Shown here piece by piece: positions 25,178 through 33,124 of a stretch of DNA of 33,219 nucleotides; the first letter of the stretch is position 1; each line of letters begins with the position of its first letter. The DNA is from Candidatus Sulfopaludibacter sp. (lineage in GTDB: Bacteria; Acidobacteriota; Terriglobia; Bryobacterales; Bryobacteraceae): contig JARLGM010000069.1 of the NCBI GenBank assembly GCA_031292755.1, positions 1 through 33,219 of the forward strand. Direction: 5' to 3'. The notes beneath the pieces were generated by a model. It searched no databases and had not been told where the DNA came from. It worked only from the letters and a program-made list of their open reading frames with translations. A program made the position numbers and the translations under genes.

Positions 25178-26689
25178 CTATCGGGCGATTTTGTGATAGT
25201 CGAGCGAAGCGGATGCAATCTCGGAGCCCCCTGGGAGTTGCGTCTTGGCCGGTGTGCCGTTGAAATCGATATCCTTATGGAACAGATCGTACCCGCCATG
25301 TTCGCGGGCACATTCGATGTAGACCGTGTACTTGCCCGGCTTCACCAGCTTGCCCTGGTTATCCTTGCCGTCCCATTGCAGCGTGTAGTGGCCCGGCGAG
25401 CGGGTTGCGCTGGAGACCGAGCGCGTGATGTCGGAACCCTCCGCCATGGCGCGCAGCCGGTCTGCCCGATACCAGGCGCGCAATTCCGGCAGCCATCGCT
25501 CGCGCTGAAACCACAGGGCGATCGTGCGCACGGGGAATTTGTCGCCGTCTTCCACCCACGCGGCCAAATACGGGCGCCGGGCGCGGCCATCGAGCCGGGC
25601 CAGGTCCACCGTGACGGTCAGTTCCATCGATTCGTCCCAGACCGGGCCGGGAGGCGGGGGAGCCGCGGCAGCCGCAGGCCGTGCGGCAAACGCCAGCGCC
25701 GCCCATCCCGGGCTCATGAAGCGCGCGCCGTTGCTTGCGATCAGCAGGTATTCGGCGCCCGGAATTCCCGCTGCCACGCGCCGGCTCTCGGCCGGCGGTA
25801 GCACGGAGAACGCCGTGGCCATGGCGCCGGCGTCCGCCGGATTCGCGGCCACCACCGTCGAGCTCAGGATCTGGTCCGCCGGCATTCCTGTCCGCGGGTC
25901 CACAATGTGCGAGTAATGGCGCCCGCCGATGGCTTCTCCACGCCGGTAGTTGCCGCTGGTAGCGACAGCACGGCCGTTGATCTGGAGTTCGGCGATGGGC
26001 GGAGCGTTTTCCGCGTCGAATTTAGGGTCTGCTACGTCCACCAGCTCGCTGCCCTCGCCCCGCACCACCAGGTCGCCGCCAATGTTGACTACCACGCGCC
26101 GCACGCCGTCTTCCGCCAGTGCCGCATCCGCCGCATGACCCGCGATGTAGCTTTTGGCGAAGGAATTCAGGGCCAGCGGGGTGGCATCCAGGTGCGTGGC
26201 GGTATGGTTTGACGCATCCAGTTGCCAGTGTTTCTGGCGCACCGCCGCTACTGCCGCGGCCACGTCCGCATCGGAAGGCACTTGCTGCCGCGCTTCGGCC
26301 TGCTTCCACACGCGCGTCACCGCTTCGGCCGAGGCATCCAGCGCTCCGCCCGTCCGGTCGCGCCATTGGTCGAACAGCCCCAGCACTTCCAGCAGTTCCG
26401 GCGATACCGGCACCGCTTCGCCGCGCGTTCGCTCCCAGCGGCTGAATTCGCTGGCTGGATCCCACGAACTCAGAATTTTCGCTTCCCGTTCAATTTCACC
26501 GAGCACCGCCTGTTCCGCACGCCCGGCATCCTCCGGCGAAGCCGCGCCTACTTTCAATTCCAGGGACGTGCCCAGTACATTTTCGTAATGAAACGCATAG
26601 GTGCGCTCGCGCGGCGCCGTGGAAGAAGTCGCGCTGAGGCACAACACCAATGCCGCAATACCGCTGACTACCAGGGATTTTGGTTTCAT
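25178..26689 (-). CDS. apbE: ApbE-type FAD:protein FMN transferase fused to a DUF2271 domain
   Basis: About 503 residues with a signal peptide (residues 1 to about 24). Residues 28-336 show the ApbE motifs: GGALDASAEAV (114-124), LNSFAKSYIAG (174-184), VVNIGGDLVVRG (200-211), ATSGNYRR...GRHYSHIVDPRTGMPA (243-271) and STVVAANPADAGAMATAF (277-294). ApbE transfers FMN from FAD to a threonine or serine of extracytoplasmic proteins. An Ala/Pro-rich linker (about 337-350) joins it to a C-terminal DUF2271-like domain (351-503), with segments LAAWVEDGDKFPVRTIALW and GKYTVYIECAREHGGYD. DUF2271 is usually a separate protein found with ApbE and PepSY genes. The gene starts two bases after the preceding EF-hand gene. 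No flavinylation target with a [ST]GAT motif is in the window. Confidence 0.88.
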   Translation of the reverse strand: MKPKSLVVSGIAALVLCLSATSSTAPRERTYAFHYENVLGTSLELKVGAASPEDAGRAEQAVLGEIEREAKILSSWDPASEFSRWERTRGEAVPVSPELLEVLGLFDQWRDRTGGALDASAEAVTRVWKQAEARQQVPSDADVAAAVAAVRQKHWQLDASNHTATHLDATPLALNSFAKSYIAGHAADAALAEDGVRRVVVNIGGDLVVRGEGSELVDVADPKFDAENAPPIAELQINGRAVATSGNYRRGEAIGGRHYSHIVDPRTGMPADQILSSTVVAANPADAGAMATAFSVLPPAESRRVAAGIPGAEYLLIASNGARFMSPGWAALAFAARPAAAAAPPPPGPVWDESMELTVTVDLARLDGRARRPYLAAWVEDGDKFPVRTIALWFQRERWLPELRAWYRADRLRAMAEGSDITRSVSSATRSPGHYTLQWDGKDNQGKLVKPGKYTVYIECAREHGGYDLFHKDIDFNGTPAKTQLPGGSEIASASLDYHKIAR

Positions 26690-26691
26690 GA

Positions 26692-26973
26692 TTATCGATG
26701 GACCTGCAAGGCTTGCGCCTTGGCCAGTGTTCTGATTTCCTCCGGCGTGAGTAAGCCGTCTTTGTTCGTATCGGCGCGGTCGAACAGCCCTTGCATACGC
26801 TCCGGCACCTCGCTCCTGTCCAGTTTTCCGTCGCCGTTCCGGTCGAAGTGCATCATGGTCTTGACCAGGTCGTCGGAGACGTCGGCCCCTGCGCGTCCGC
26901 GAAGACGCGCGGGATTGGGCGCCAAAAGCCAAATGATTGCGGCCGCTGCCAGCAACCAAACCACCCACTTCAT
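26692..26973 (-). CDS. Small membrane-anchored EF-hand protein
   Basis: A 93-residue protein with an N-terminal hydrophobic anchor or signal (about 3-18) and two complete EF-hand loops, DRNGDGKLDRSE (44-55) and DTNKDGLLTPEE (68-79). The pair, including the connecting PERMQGLFDR, is almost the same as the third and fourth loops of the nine-EF-hand protein encoded just upstream. It overlaps that gene by four bases (ATGA) and is followed by the ApbE-DUF2271 gene two bases later, so all are translated from one message. A calcium-sensing or calcium-stabilised role for the redox cassette is possible but inferred. Confidence 0.82.
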   Translation of the reverse strand: MKWVVWLLAAAAIIWLLAPNPARLRGRAGADVSDDLVKTMMHFDRNGDGKLDRSEVPERMQGLFDRADTNKDGLLTPEEIRTLAKAQALQVHR

Positions 26974-27860
26974 TGCTGGTGGACTTCCTCTTTTGCCAGT
27001 GCGCCGGATTGCAGCGCACGTTGGATTTCCTCCTGAGTCACCACTCCATCGTGGTTCACATCCGCCCGCAGGCGGACCTCAGCGATCAATTCTTCCTCGG
27101 TCGCATAACCGTCATGGTTGCGGTCCGCTGCCAGCAGGGTCGCGCGAAATTGCCTGGCCTTGGGAGCGTCCGCTTCTTCCTTCGAAATCCGGCCATCGCC
27201 ATCGGTATCGAGTTGCACCATGCCCTGCGCCACGAAAACAAGCACCCAGTCTGGGGTCACCTCCTCGTCGGTCAAACGGCCGTCGCCATTCTTATCGAGC
27301 CTCTTCAATGCCGCGGGTCCGTTCTGCATCTCGGCCTCGGAGATCTCCGCGTTGCGATCGGTGTCCAGCGCGGCCAATACCGGGACCACCCTCATGATCA
27401 CCTTTTCCATACGCTTCCGCGTCGCCGGATCGCCTTCCTGTTCTTTGGGGCGGGACGACTGCTCGGCCTGCGCCAGCTTGCGGATTTCATCCACCGTCAG
27501 CACGCCATCCTTATTAAGGTCGCCGCGATCGAACAGTCCCAACATCCGTTCCGGCATTTCGCTGCGTTCGATCTTGCCATCGCCGTTCTTATCGAAAGCC
27601 ATCAGGGTCTTGACCATGTCGCTGGAACTGGGCCCGTGTTCACCGCCTTCGGCGCATTCCTCGGCCTCGAGTTTTCCGTCCTCGTTGTGATCGAGCGAAC
27701 GCAGAATCGCCGGCGCCGCCGCAATTTCCGCTGCCGAGATCACGCCGTCGTGATCCGTATCGAGCGCGGCAAGCAGCGGGAAATTCTTGATAAACGATTG
27801 ATTGTTCTGCCCTCGCAGCATAGCGACTGTACACACAGCCAGCATCGTCAGATACTTCAT
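26970..27860 (-). CDS. Secreted protein with nine EF-hand loops
   Basis: A 296-residue protein with a probable signal peptide (MKYLTMLAVCTVAMLRGQ) and nine canonical EF-hand loops beginning at about residues 34, 57, 90, 114, 166, 189, 218, 246 and 267. Examples are DKNGDGKIERSE and DTDGDGRISKEE; the fifth (DTDRNAEISEAE) lacks the central glycine. There is no enzyme domain. The loops, their spacing and the intervening PERMLGLFDR segment match the EF-hand protein at 15912-17057, so the two are paralogues. It is first in a tight unit: its ATGA overlaps the small EF-hand gene, then come ApbE-DUF2271 and the PepSY protein. It is likely periplasmic and calcium-binding; its partner is unknown. Confidence 0.85.
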   Translation of the reverse strand: MKYLTMLAVCTVAMLRGQNNQSFIKNFPLLAALDTDHDGVISAAEIAAAPAILRSLDHNEDGKLEAEECAEGGEHGPSSSDMVKTLMAFDKNGDGKIERSEMPERMLGLFDRGDLNKDGVLTVDEIRKLAQAEQSSRPKEQEGDPATRKRMEKVIMRVVPVLAALDTDRNAEISEAEMQNGPAALKRLDKNGDGRLTDEEVTPDWVLVFVAQGMVQLDTDGDGRISKEEADAPKARQFRATLLAADRNHDGYATEEELIAEVRLRADVNHDGVVTQEEIQRALQSGALAKEEVHQQ

Positions 27861-27914
27861 GCAAAACTGGACGCGGATCCCCCCTCGAGGATTAGCAGCC
27901 CATCTGTAAATTAG

Positions 27915-27936
27915 ACTCCGGGAATTGTCTCGGAGT
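27915..27936 (-). terminator. Possible terminator between the transthyretin-like genes and the EF-hand cassette
   Basis: ACTCCGGGA (27915-27923) and TCTCGGAGT (27928-27936) form a 9-bp stem with one mismatch and a four-base loop, 11 bases past the stop of the preceding minus-strand gene. The sequence beyond on the minus strand, CTAATTTAC, is only weakly U-rich, so read-through is possible. Confidence 0.45.
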
Positions 27937-27947
27937 TACCCATGCCA

Positions 27948-29444
27948 TCACTTCATTTGAATGACGGCAAGTCGAACGGTAGCGGTGCTGCCCGTCTGCA
28001 CCTGCACCGGAGTGCCTTTGTCATCGAAGGGCTTACGGAACTCTCCGTCCAAGGGCGCGCCGGCCTCAGAATCGGCAAGCGCAAACAGGCGATAGTTTCC
28101 CGGTACAACACGCGAGAACGTGAATGCCCCATCTCCGTTGGTGGTGGCCACTTGCGCCAGGTCCGGCCAGTAGGGCAAAGACTGGTCCGGGAGCAGTGTG
28201 ACATTTACTCCCGCCAGGGGTTGGCCGTTGGTATCGGCGACGCTTCCGTGGATCTCGCCCGTCTCGGTGGATGCTACCAGCGTCACCGGCCCCGGGAGAC
28301 GCCCCGGAACCAGGCGGTGGTCGGCCACTTCGCGATCGCCGATGCGCATGGATTTCAGCCACACGCCATCGCCTTGCAGATGCACCACGTAGGTATCGGG
28401 CTGGGCATTCACGGTGAAACTGCCATCGGCCTGCACCGGCGTGTTTATGTCCAGGGCGGCCGCCTCTTCGGATTTCAGGACCACGCGCAATCCATTGACG
28501 CCGCCGGCCTGCACATTGCCATTCACGGCGATCGCGGTGGGGCTGGTTAGATCCACACCCTCCACATCATCATTCAGGATCTCGACTTTGCGCATAGCGT
28601 ACAGCGCCTTCTGGCGAGTGCCCGTCACGGCGTAGGCTCCCGGCGTGAGGCCCCAGATTTCGAACAGGCCGTTTTCACTCGGCCGGGTGGCGTAGGCGAA
28701 AGCCGGTTCGTCGAATCGCCGGATCAACCCGACCGAGATGTCCGGAGCCATGCGCCCACGGATGGAATAGACGCTCTCGCGGTGAATCTGCACGTCCAGG
28801 CGCTGCAGTTCGTCACCCCGGGCGACGCTCAGCATCGACGCGCGATTCGCGCCTCGCGTGCCGGGATAAAAAGCCGGCGCGTACACTTGCTGGCGCCGCG
28901 GTCCGCGGTCGTTGTAGTTGCCGATAATGGGCGGATCGTGCTCGGGATCGGAGGCGCGCACGTAATAGCGCGAGGGCGCGAGATCGGCGATGAGATATTC
29001 GCCGCGATCGTTAGTCTTAACCCGGGCGGTGGATTGCAACTGCTTCTTACCGGCCTGATAGCGATAGTGCATGGCTTCCACGTCGGCATCCGGCACGGGA
29101 TCGCCCAACTCGTCCACAATCCGCCCGGCGATCAGCGCCTGCGGGACCAGGTGCAGTTCCAGAGTGGCGGGGCCGGGTCCGATGGTAACCGCCGGTTCCG
29201 GTTTGCTTTGAAAGCCCTCGTGCGAGGCCTCCACTTCATACCGGCCGGGAACCACGTCCTTCAGCGAAAACTGCCCGTGGGCGTCGCTCCGACAGAGGTA
29301 TATTTCCTCCCCGCGCAAGGTCACTACCGCACGCTTCACTGCCGCGTTGCCAACGGTGCTGACCACTTTGCCTTCCACCGCGACGCCGGTCTGCGCGTGC
29401 AACGCGGCCGCGGCCATTAACAGAATCACTGCCGGGGTTTCCAT
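27948..29444 (-). CDS. Exported carboxypeptidase-regulatory (transthyretin-like) domain protein
   Basis: A 498-residue protein with a short signal peptide (METPAVILLMAAAALHAQ). It holds at least three transthyretin/carboxypeptidase-regulatory-like beta domains: about 22-95 (VEGKVVSTVGNAAVKRAVVTL), about 104-165 (IAGRIVDELGDPVPDADVEAM), and a C-terminal one (EIHGSVADTNGQPLAGVNVTLLP). Each shows the G-x-V...G-x-P-V-x-G-A-x-V pattern of this fold. No catalytic domain is present, so it may be a structural or binding protein at the cell surface. It is a tandem paralogue of the gene just upstream and overlaps that gene's end by 19 bases. A strong ribosome site sets the start. Confidence 0.85.
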   Translation of the reverse strand: METPAVILLMAAAALHAQTGVAVEGKVVSTVGNAAVKRAVVTLRGEEIYLCRSDAHGQFSLKDVVPGRYEVEASHEGFQSKPEPAVTIGPGPATLELHLVPQALIAGRIVDELGDPVPDADVEAMHYRYQAGKKQLQSTARVKTNDRGEYLIADLAPSRYYVRASDPEHDPPIIGNYNDRGPRRQQVYAPAFYPGTRGANRASMLSVARGDELQRLDVQIHRESVYSIRGRMAPDISVGLIRRFDEPAFAYATRPSENGLFEIWGLTPGAYAVTGTRQKALYAMRKVEILNDDVEGVDLTSPTAIAVNGNVQAGGVNGLRVVLKSEEAAALDINTPVQADGSFTVNAQPDTYVVHLQGDGVWLKSMRIGDREVADHRLVPGRLPGPVTLVASTETGEIHGSVADTNGQPLAGVNVTLLPDQSLPYWPDLAQVATTNGDGAFTFSRVVPGNYRLFALADSEAGAPLDGEFRKPFDDKGTPVQVQTGSTATVRLAVIQMK

Positions 29445-31034
29445 ATCGCGTCCTCCATATCCTCGGCCGGTACGCCTTTGAGTTGCACCGAAGCCGCACC
29501 CGCGCTCTGCACCGAAACGGTGCTCGCCCTGGCTGCGAACAGTTTCAGGAAATCCGGGGCGCGCGCGACGTTCTGGTCCAGGCTCTCCCAGGCGAACACG
29601 TCATAATCTCCGGGGGCCAATCCCGTCATCTGAAAGCTGCCATCATCGGCTGTGGCGGCGGTCCGGATCAGGTCCGTGCGGGCGGCCAGACCGCCTTTCG
29701 GCGCCAAGGTCACGAGCATGTGGTCGCCCGGATTACCGTCCTGATCCTGCACTTTCCCGGTAAGTTGGCCCGCATCGGTGCCGAGGACCAGGGTCAGGGT
29801 ACCGCCCGTGCGCGGCACTTCGAATCGCCCCGGGGACATTCCGCTCGGCGAACCGGAACGACTTCAGATAATCGCCCGGCGGTTGCCCGGCAACGGTCAT
29901 ATCCGCGGGTCCCGCCTGAACATTTCGCATCGAGAATGTTCCGTTATCCTGCACCTGTCCAATTCCCAGAAGCAGGCCGGGAGTGTCCAGGTCGGCCAGC
30001 ATCACGACGAGTTTCGGTGGCCTCTCTACCTGGCTGGGCTCCATCTGGACGGCGCCCTCCAGGTTCACTCTTGCGGGTGCCGCGAGCGCGATTCCGTTCA
30101 GGTCGGCATCCTTTACGGCGACCTGGGCATCGGCCGTCGCGAGCCGTCCGCCGTTCCGTTCCACTGCCAGACAATACTGGCCGGGTGTGATGCCGCGGGC
30201 ATCGAAAGTGCCGTCTGGACGCACATCCGCGAAGAGAGCCGATGCGAAGTCCAGGCTGGGAGTGGAGCACGGCGCGAGAGCCACGCGGGCTTTGGGCTGC
30301 GCACCATCCACACGGCCGCGGACGTGAAATGCCGGCGCACGCGCCAGTTGCAGGTCGTATCCGTTCAAATCCGCGCCCGCTTTCACTTCCACCACCGCCC
30401 CCCCGGCGGCTTCGGGCGATCCAGGGTAATACGCAGGTAGAAAGCCTTCCGCCGGAATGAAATTGTGGACGTGCGGCGAAGGCTCCGCGGGGCCTGCGGG
30501 CGTCTTGTGAAGGTAGGCGCGTACCAGGTAGCGGCCAGGCGGCAGAAAATAGATGCGATACTGCCCGTTGGCGTCGGTTACGGCGTCGGCCCGGCTATCC
30601 AGGCGGCGTCCGCTGGCGCGATATTGATACTGCAGTGCCTGGACCGAGACGCCGCGGACGGGTTCGCCGTCGGCATCGGTGATTTTGCCGTTAATGGCGC
30701 CGTGTGGCACCAGTTTCACTGTCGCCCCTTTCACGCTCTCCTGACCGGTGACCGCGATGGGGTGCTTTTCCTTGAGGGCCTGCCGCGTCTCCGGGAGCAT
30801 AGTGAAGCCCCGTGCCCCCGCCTCCAGAACATAATCCGCGGCCGCCTCGACATCGGGAAACTGGAATTGCCCCTGATCGTCAGTCCCGGCGATGTAACGG
30901 GCTCGCAGCGATGGGCTGACCAGGGTGACGGTTGCCCTCTTGACGGGTGCTCCGGTAACCGCATTGGTCACCGTGCCTTCCACGCTCCCTGCCCTGGCAG
31001 CGACAGCCAGCAGCAACAGCAGACAGCTTCGCAT
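29426..31034 (-). pseudogene. Carboxypeptidase-regulatory domain protein interrupted by a one-base frameshift
   Basis: From an ATG at 31034 (AGGAG five bases upstream) the product has a signal peptide (MRSCLLLLLAVAARA) and transthyretin-like domains (VEGTVTNAVTGAPVKRATVTL; AINGKITDADGEPVRGVSVQAL). It parallels the next gene along its length, for example QYQYRASGRRLDSRADAVTDANGQYR against YRYQAGKKQLQSTARVKTNDRGEYL. Homology stops near residue 401 (FAERNVPG) and resumes in the +1 frame (GRFEVPRTGGTLTLVLGTDAGQLTG) down to a stop at 29426. The break coincides with a CCCCGGGG run at 29828-29835; removing one base would give one frame of about 535 residues. It may be a sequencing error, a recent mutation, or phase variation. 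The good ribosome site and the intact second half argue that the gene is or was recently functional. Confidence 0.8.
29451..29456 (-). promoter_or_regulatory. Ribosome binding site of the downstream transthyretin-like gene
   Basis: GGAGGA lies six bases before the ATG at 29444 and inside the final codons of the upstream paralogue. The overlap implies translational coupling and supports the shifted reading frame as the true end of the upstream gene. Confidence 0.65.
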
Positions 31035-31067
31035 AAAAGCTCCTGCCAGACAGTGTATCGCGTGATT

Positions 31068-32270
31068 CTAACGTTGTTCTGCTTTGCCGGTCGGGGGCGC
31101 AGCGCTTTTGGTCGCCAGCAGCAGATTCGATGGTGCCTTGGAAAAGCCATAGCCGATGCGGAAGGCCAGGGGCCGGGCATCGGTGTCATACGCTTTGCGA
31201 AGGTCGGGCTGCTCCAGCCAGCGGAAACTGCCGTAAGGGCGCGAATATCCGCCAAACAGGGTCACGTGCCATCCGCCGCCGGCGAAAAACTTGTACGGTA
31301 TGCCCGAATCGTCCTGTAGGATCGTCTGGCTGTGCTCCAGCACCCCGTTACGGATCATGGAAAACAGATCCTGGTGAGTCATGTACGAGGTCGCTTTGAA
31401 ATAGGTGGAGACATCCCTCAGGCTGGCCAGGTATGCCAGAAAGGCAGGATTCTTCTCCATATGATCGTTGGCAAGGTTCACGGAAAAATAGAGCAGCTTG
31501 TGAACGGAATGATCCGCGTCGGTGGAAAAGTCGATCTCCACGCCCTTGTCGCTGGCCTTGGTGGAAACCTCCGGGCCGCGGTCCACGATCTCGCCTTTTT
31601 CGTTAAACCGCACGTACTTATAACCCAGAATGGTATGGCCGGTGCGAACCAGCAGATTCGCGATGGGGGCGAACAGGCCATCGGTCACCTGCCCGCGGAA
31701 CTGCCGGTCCATTTCCCTGGTGACGAAAAAGCTCTTGTGCAACTCGGAAGAAACGGTGCTGCGAACGGCGGCGAGTTTGGTGTTCAAATCGCCCCTCGAA
31801 AGCTGTTTCAGCGAGGGCAGGGTCCCGGCGGGCTCCAGAGCCACCATCACGTAGGTCGGGTTCTTGGGAAAGAACACGGTCAGCATCAGGGCGTCGGGTC
31901 CGCTGAAAGGGTAGAACGCCACGGATTTCTCGATGGAGGGTGCACTAAGCTCGCTGGCCTGAAACTGACGCATGGCGGGCATGGTGCTCTTTTCGATGAC
32001 ATCCCAGGCGTGATCCAGTTCCCCGCGGTGCAGCTTCCAGGCTTCGGTTTTTTCGAGTTCGACGAAGGGGCTGCCCTCTGTGCCGGGGAGTCCGGCCAGG
32101 AATCGCGCGACGTCATTGGCGTCTCGGCTCCGGGGCGTGGGATCGCTGTACCGGTCGTGAGTGGTCTCCCCAGCGGAAGGCTGAGGTGCGTTCGTCACCG
32201 ATCGGCCGCAGGAGGGTAAAAGAACTGCCAGTGACAGGCAGCTTACAAAGGCTACAACTGGTCTGTGGAT
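31068..32270 (-). CDS. Probable lipoprotein of unknown function
   Basis: I do not recognise the family of this roughly 400-residue protein. After a short hydrophobic segment (RPVVAFVSCLSLAVLLPSC) there is a lipobox-like LPSC, so it is probably a lipoprotein. The mature part is acidic/basic mixed and has no catalytic motif I can name; segments such as FSGPDALMLTVFFPKNPTYVMVALEPAGTLPS and YKYVRFNEKGEIVDRGPEV suggest an alpha/beta enzyme-like or binding fold. The start is unresolved: the frame has no ATG, GTG or TTG start between the upstream terminator and the signal peptide. AAGGA lies seven bases before an ATC at 32270; CTG at 32285 and ATT at 32276 are alternatives. The gene ends 33 bases before the frameshifted paralogue. 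Confidence 0.7.
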   Translation of the reverse strand: MHRPVVAFVSCLSLAVLLPSCGRSVTNAPQPSAGETTHDRYSDPTPRSRDANDVARFLAGLPGTEGSPFVELEKTEAWKLHRGELDHAWDVIEKSTMPAMRQFQASELSAPSIEKSVAFYPFSGPDALMLTVFFPKNPTYVMVALEPAGTLPSLKQLSRGDLNTKLAAVRSTVSSELHKSFFVTREMDRQFRGQVTDGLFAPIANLLVRTGHTILGYKYVRFNEKGEIVDRGPEVSTKASDKGVEIDFSTDADHSVHKLLYFSVNLANDHMEKNPAFLAYLASLRDVSTYFKATSYMTHQDLFSMIRNGVLEHSQTILQDDSGIPYKFFAGGGWHVTLFGGYSRPYGSFRWLEQPDLRKAYDTDARPLAFRIGYGFSKAPSNLLLATKSAAPPTGKAEQR

Positions 32271-32329
32271 AACAATGTCCTTCAGTTCACAATAGCAAAA
32301 ATCACAGACAAACCGAGGGGCGATCCGAT

Positions 32330-32365
32330 TAAAAAAGATAAAGGGGCGGCAAGGAGCCGCCCCTT
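32330..32365 (-). terminator. Intrinsic terminator of the response regulator gene
   Basis: On the minus strand AAGGGGCGGC, a five-base loop and GCCGCCCCTT form a perfect 10-bp stem (32341-32365), followed by TATCTTTTTT (32340-32331). It lies 18 bases beyond the regulator stop, so the lipoprotein gene downstream needs its own promoter, which must fit within about 60 bases. Confidence 0.88.
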
Positions 32366-32383
32366 CTCGCAATTGGAAGGCAT

Positions 32384-33124
32384 CTAGTAATGGCGGGATA
32401 CCACGGGACGCAGCGGGGAGACGAAACGGGCGGGCGCTTCGACGCGTTCCTGCGGACGTTCCAGCACCAGGGAGCGCAAGCCCGGCATGGCGGCGCGTTG
32501 TCCTTTTTCGCCCACCGGGAGCTGGCCGGTGGTCAGGTTCTTCAATCCAAACAGGGCCAGTTCGAAGCGGTCTTTCACTCCAACCTTCTGGAACAGGCGC
32601 GACAGGTAAACCTTCACGGTGCCTTCTGAGATCATCAGGGTGGTGGCGATCTCCTTATTCTTTAATCCCTGGGAGAGCAAGCTCACCAGTTGGCCCTCGC
32701 GCTGAGTCAATGCCACGCGGCGGGCGCAGAGGAAGCTGTCCGTTAACGCTTTTTCGAACCAGAGTTCGCCGGCCTGGACTTTGAGCAGGCATTTGACCTG
32801 CAAGTCCGTGGGCAGGGTCTTCCGCAAAATACCGCGGACGCCCAGACCCATGGCCTGGAAAGCCAGTTCCGTGGAGATGGAATTCACCCACAGAACAATT
32901 CTGGAATTCACCATGGCGTGCTTCATTTCGCTGAGCACGGCGAAGGTGACTTCCGGGGTCAGGTCCATCAGGACCAGGTCGGGAGCACCGGCGTTCAACT
33001 GCTCCATGAGGCTGGCGACCGACCCGCAGGTCGGGAGCAACTCAAATCCGTCCACCTGGCGCAGCACAGATTCGAGTCCTTTGGCCAGGATTGGTTCGTC
33101 GCTATAAAGAAGAATTCGCGTCAT
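32384..33124 (-). CDS. NarL/LuxR-type response regulator
   Basis: A 246-residue regulator. A receiver domain (about 3-118) has an acidic pair (D9, E10), the phosphorylatable aspartate in LVLMDLTP (D54) and the conserved lysine in LRKTLP (K102). The fourth strand, IVLWVNS, lacks the usual switch serine/threonine at its end, which may weaken phosphorylation signalling. A LuxR-type helix-turn-helix follows (139-195: LTQREGQLVSLLSQGLKNKEIA...SEGTVKVYLSRLFQKVGV). A further tail of about 50 residues, rich in arginine and proline, follows the helix-turn-helix and is unusual for the family. The ATG at 33124 is preferred over a GTG at 33133 because GAGGTGGA lies just upstream. No sensor kinase gene is in the window. 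Confidence 0.88.
   Translation of the reverse strand: MTRILLYSDEPILAKGLESVLRQVDGFELLPTCGSVASLMEQLNAGAPDLVLMDLTPEVTFAVLSEMKHAMVNSRIVLWVNSISTELAFQAMGLGVRGILRKTLPTDLQVKCLLKVQAGELWFEKALTDSFLCARRVALTQREGQLVSLLSQGLKNKEIATTLMISEGTVKVYLSRLFQKVGVKDRFELALFGLKNLTTGQLPVGEKGQRAAMPGLRSLVLERPQERVEAPARFVSPLRPVVSRHY

Noticed and set aside
24571..25311. Longer version of the PepSY protein starting at 25311
   Set aside because: It would overlap the preceding gene by over 130 bases and its extra N-terminus is basic and not conserved in style; a GTG at 25164 fits the family start better.
26970..27860. Possible calcium-dependent enzyme or dockerin (cellulosome) system
   Set aside because: The EF-loops are of the canonical 12-residue type and there are no cohesin, dockerin or glycoside hydrolase modules.
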